From Balneolales bacterium (GTDB lineage Bacteria > Bacteroidota > Rhodothermia > Balneolales > Natronogracilivirgulaceae), in assembly GCA_007116685.1 (NCBI GenBank), contig SKIC01000148.1:1-8908 (forward strand): 8,908 nucleotides of DNA, given 5' to 3'. Shown piece after piece: positions 7,103 through 8,908 of this stretch; the stretch's first letter is position 1; every line of letters begins with the position of its first letter. The position numbers were made by a program, and so were the translations under genes. The notes under the pieces are model-generated. The model was not told where the DNA came from and did no database searches. It saw only the letters and a program-made list of their open reading frames with translations.

Positions 7103-7957
7103 TTATCGCTTTTTACTGAGTTCAAATAACTTACGCTTTTCTTCTGCGCTTAAACCTTCGTATCCTTTTTTTGAAATCTTCTCCAAAATGATATCTAATT
7201 CACTTTGGTCAACTTCCTCGATAATTTCGGCATCTTCAACAATGCGCATGTTCTTATTCTGCTTGGGTTTTGACTTTGGCTTGGTTTTTCGAGAAAACAA
7301 ACTTCCAAGATTTTTAAGCCACGCATCATAATCATAACCACGATAATACAATTTCAGCAAAGCAAAACCGGTAAAAGCACCCCCCAGGTGAACTACTCTC
7401 GCTACGTTATCTGATGCGCCAATAAGTAGAAAATCTATGGCTATTAAACCTGCTACCACAAATCGCGCTTCGATAGGTGGGAAAAAGATGAGCATGATAG
7501 GAGTACGAGGAAACAGCATCGCGTAACAGACCATCATTCCAAGTACACCACCGGAGGCGCCAATTGTGAGATTTCCACCAAAAACTCCGGCAAAAAGTGT
7601 ATTTATCAAGGCTCCACCGATTCCAGCCCCAAAATAAAGTACCAGGAAATTCCTCGGACCCAATTGATCTTCAACCGGTCTGCCCATCCACCATAACCAC
7701 AGCATATTGAACAAAATGTGAAGAAAACTTCCATGCAAGAACATGTAAGTCACAATTCTCCACGGTTGGGTCAAAAGAGGCTCTAATTCAGGGATGAAGC
7801 CAAAACTTGTAATTAGCCAGCGATTTATTTCCGGACCTAAAGCCAACTGAAAGGCAAACACAACGACGTTTATCGTAATGATATAACGCAGCGCAACCGG
7901 CATGGTCATCCATCCACGTTTAAATGCTTGTCCGAAACTTTCGTTGTAATAAGACAT
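7103..7957 (-). CDS. Rhomboid-family intramembrane serine protease with charged C-terminal tail
   Basis: The 284-residue polytopic protein carries the full rhomboid signature. It has His80 and Asn84 in HILFN, the catalytic Ser135 in GASGG, and the catalytic His190 in VHLGG. About six membrane helices lie between residues 22 and 205. Rhomboids cleave membrane-protein substrates within or near their transmembrane helices; the substrate here is unknown. After the last helix comes a Lys-rich cytoplasmic linker (about 223-237), an acidic stretch, and a terminal segment (about 254-284, LDIILEKISKKGYEGLS, then EEKRKLFEL). That segment looks like the small C-terminal module (DUF6576-type) seen on rhomboids of this bacterial group, a recollection not checked by search. 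ATG at 7955-7957 is preceded by a weak Shine-Dalgarno-like AAGCAGG 8 bases upstream. The gene follows its paralog by 16 bases and is probably co-transcribed with it. Confidence 0.93.
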   Translation of the reverse strand: MSYYNESFGQAFKRGWMTMPVALRYIITINVVVFAFQLALGPEINRWLITSFGFIPELEPLLTQPWRIVTYMFLHGSFLHILFNMLWLWWMGRPVEDQLGPRNFLVLYFGAGIGGALINTLFAGVFGGNLTIGASGGVLGMMVCYAMLFPRTPIMLIFFPPIEARFVVAGLIAIDFLLIGASDNVARVVHLGGAFTGFALLKLYYRGYDYDAWLKNLGSLFSRKTKPKSKPKQNKNMRIVEDAEIIEEVDQSELDIILEKISKKGYEGLSAEEKRKLFELSKKR

Positions 7958-7973
7958 TTAAAATACCTGCTTT

Positions 7974-8570
7974 TTAATCGTATCCACCACGAATTCCCCA
8001 ATATCTTATTAGGAAGAAGCCTACCACCATACCTCCTAAATGGGCAAAATGTGCCACACCGGCTTGTAAGCCAAGTACTCCACTAAATAGTGCCAAAGCA
8101 CCGAATATAACCACAAAAATTTTGGCTTTAATGGGAATTGGAGGAAAAAGTAAGAAAATCTGACGATTTGGAAACATCATACCAAAGGCCAACAAAATAC
8201 CAAAAACAGCACCTGAGGCTCCAACAGTTGGTGCGCTAGGATGTCCAAATGCTAACTGAAATAAGCCTGCACCAATTCCGGTGATAAAATAGTAAATCAC
8301 AAATCGTTTGGTACCCCAGAGGTCTTCAATACTTGGTCCGAAAATCCAAAGGGCGAACATATTCAAAAAGAGATGAAAAAATGTAGCCGTGGAGTGCAGA
8401 AACATATAAGTTACCAACTGAGTGGGGATAAACCTTCCCGAACCCAGAGGCCACAAAGCACCGAATTGCATCAAAATATTGAAAAAAACATCGGTGGAAA
8501 TCAGTGCAACGAAGAATAGGCCATTGATGATCAGTAAATGCTTAACTGCTGGTGTTATTCCTGTGTTCAA
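7974..8570 (-). CDS. Rhomboid-family intramembrane serine protease, short paralog, TTG start
   Basis: This 198-residue membrane protein is a core rhomboid with almost no tail. It shows His66 and Asn70 in HLFLN, catalytic Ser119 in VGASGAVFG, and catalytic His177 in AHLGG, so it should be active. It is clearly paralogous to the protein encoded just downstream (shared VTYMFLH, EDLWG/EDQLG, GASG, MMFPNRQ/MLFPRTP, FPPI, HLGG) but lacks that protein's charged C-terminal extension. The start is taken as TTG at 8568-8570. No ATG or GTG lies in frame between the upstream TGA at 8607-8609 and residue 34, and starting at Met34 would remove the first membrane helix. ATT at 8571-8573 is a less likely alternative. 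The gene begins 20 bases after the FAD-enzyme stop codon and no Shine-Dalgarno sequence is visible, so translational coupling is possible. Confidence 0.9.
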   Translation of the reverse strand: MNTGITPAVKHLLIINGLFFVALISTDVFFNILMQFGALWPLGSGRFIPTQLVTYMFLHSTATFFHLFLNMFALWIFGPSIEDLWGTKRFVIYYFITGIGAGLFQLAFGHPSAPTVGASGAVFGILLAFGMMFPNRQIFLLFPPIPIKAKIFVVIFGALALFSGVLGLQAGVAHFAHLGGMVVGFFLIRYWGIRGGYD

Positions 8571-8590
8571 AATAAATACTAATCTTGTCT

Positions 8591-8908
8591 TTAATAATAA
8601 TCTTTTTCAATGCGGCAATATACGTTGATTCCGCCTAAAGTTACGCCTGGAATTCCCTGTCCCGGATAGATGGTGTCTCCGGTTAAATAAAATCCTTTAA
8701 ATGGCGTTTTATTGGGTGTCCAATCCAACAAAGACCTACTCATACTTTGCGGAATTCCACCTACTCTGCCACTTTTTCGATAAACCCAATTTTGCCAGGT
8801 AACAGGAGTAGCAGAAAAAGCAAGTTTTAACTCCGACTCTTCATAGCCCGGCAATTTCTTTTTCAATTGTTCAAGAATCCAATTTTGAGTCTCTTCTTTT
8901 TTTGCATC
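8591..8908 (-). CDS. C-terminal end of a carotenoid desaturase/isomerase-like FAD-dependent oxidoreductase (CrtI/CrtD/CrtISO family), partial
   Basis: The frame is open from the right edge to a stop at 8591-8593 and gives the last 105 residues of a larger protein, usually about 500 residues in this family. The diagnostic part is the C-terminal FAD-binding block, GFYLTGDTIYPGQGIPGV followed by LGGIN, preceded by the RVGGIPQSMSRSLL segment typical of phytoene-desaturase-type enzymes. These flavoproteins desaturate, isomerise or otherwise oxidise carotenoid chains at the membrane. The exact reaction cannot be read from this fragment, so CrtI, CrtD and CrtISO-like activities all remain possible, as do related amine-oxidase-fold enzymes. 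A TTG at 8864-8866 is an internal Leu codon, not a start, because the frame continues upstream to the edge. The gene is the first visible member of the likely operon with the two rhomboids. Confidence 0.85.
   Translation of the reverse strand, partial: DAKKEETQNWILEQLKKKLPGYEESELKLAFSATPVTWQNWVYRKSGRVGGIPQSMSRSLLDWTPNKTPFKGFYLTGDTIYPGQGIPGVTLGGINVYCRIEKDYY

Noticed and set aside
8591..8866. Reading the right-edge gene as a complete 91-residue protein starting at TTG 8864-8866
   Set aside because: The frame continues open to the window edge, and the motifs are those of the C-terminal end of a much larger flavoenzyme.
1..8908. Mobile elements, CRISPR arrays, tRNA or rRNA genes, defence or toxin-antitoxin systems
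   Set aside because: No transposase or integrase motifs, regularly spaced repeats, tRNA-like cloverleaf or toxin-like short gene pair could be seen. Gene content and composition look like ordinary chromosome.

Overview
The window looks like chromosomal DNA of a moderately AT-rich, Gram-negative bacterium of the Bacteroidota/Rhodothermota/Balneolota (FCB) assemblage. Evidence for this is a TonB-dependent receptor with an N-terminal carboxypeptidase-regulatory-like domain, start codons almost without Shine-Dalgarno sequences, and a rhomboid with a charged C-terminal tail of the kind common in that group. A transmembrane chemoreceptor and a short, two-domain IspG are less typical of Bacteroidia. 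They suggest a motile, Balneolota- or Rhodothermota-like lineage. That placement is an inference from protein style, not a database match.

Layout. The left part (1-3693) is a minus-strand pair: a periplasmic parvulin-type peptidyl-prolyl isomerase lipoprotein, then, 12 bases downstream, a TonB-dependent receptor that runs off the left edge. A 449-base divergent intergenic region (3694-4142) follows. It holds a near-perfect LacI-family operator, a Bacteroidota-like -7 box beside it, and several other inverted or direct repeats. A plus-strand methyl-accepting chemotaxis protein (4143-5714) comes next. It ends at a strong bidirectional terminator (5733-5762) shared with the convergent ispG.

The right part (5785-8908) is all minus strand. 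In transcription order it holds the C-terminal end of a carotenoid desaturase/isomerase-like FAD enzyme (cut by the right edge), two tandem rhomboid paralogs, and ispG. The first three are spaced 20 and 16 bases apart and look like one operon. ispG follows after 97 bases and may be read through or have its own promoter.

How the genes may work together. The isomerase and receptor form a plausible outer-membrane unit: a periplasmic folding factor made together with a large beta-barrel client, perhaps under sugar-responsive LacI-type control. IspG makes isoprenoid precursors and the FAD enzyme probably modifies carotenoids, so the right-hand cluster has an isoprenoid flavour. The rhomboids between them have no obvious metabolic link. 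I see no mobile element, CRISPR array, tRNA, rRNA or defence system, and nothing that amounts to a clearly new multi-gene system. The most interesting points are the operator in front of the isomerase-receptor pair, the paired rhomboids, and the HAMP-poor chemoreceptor with an Asp-rich tail.
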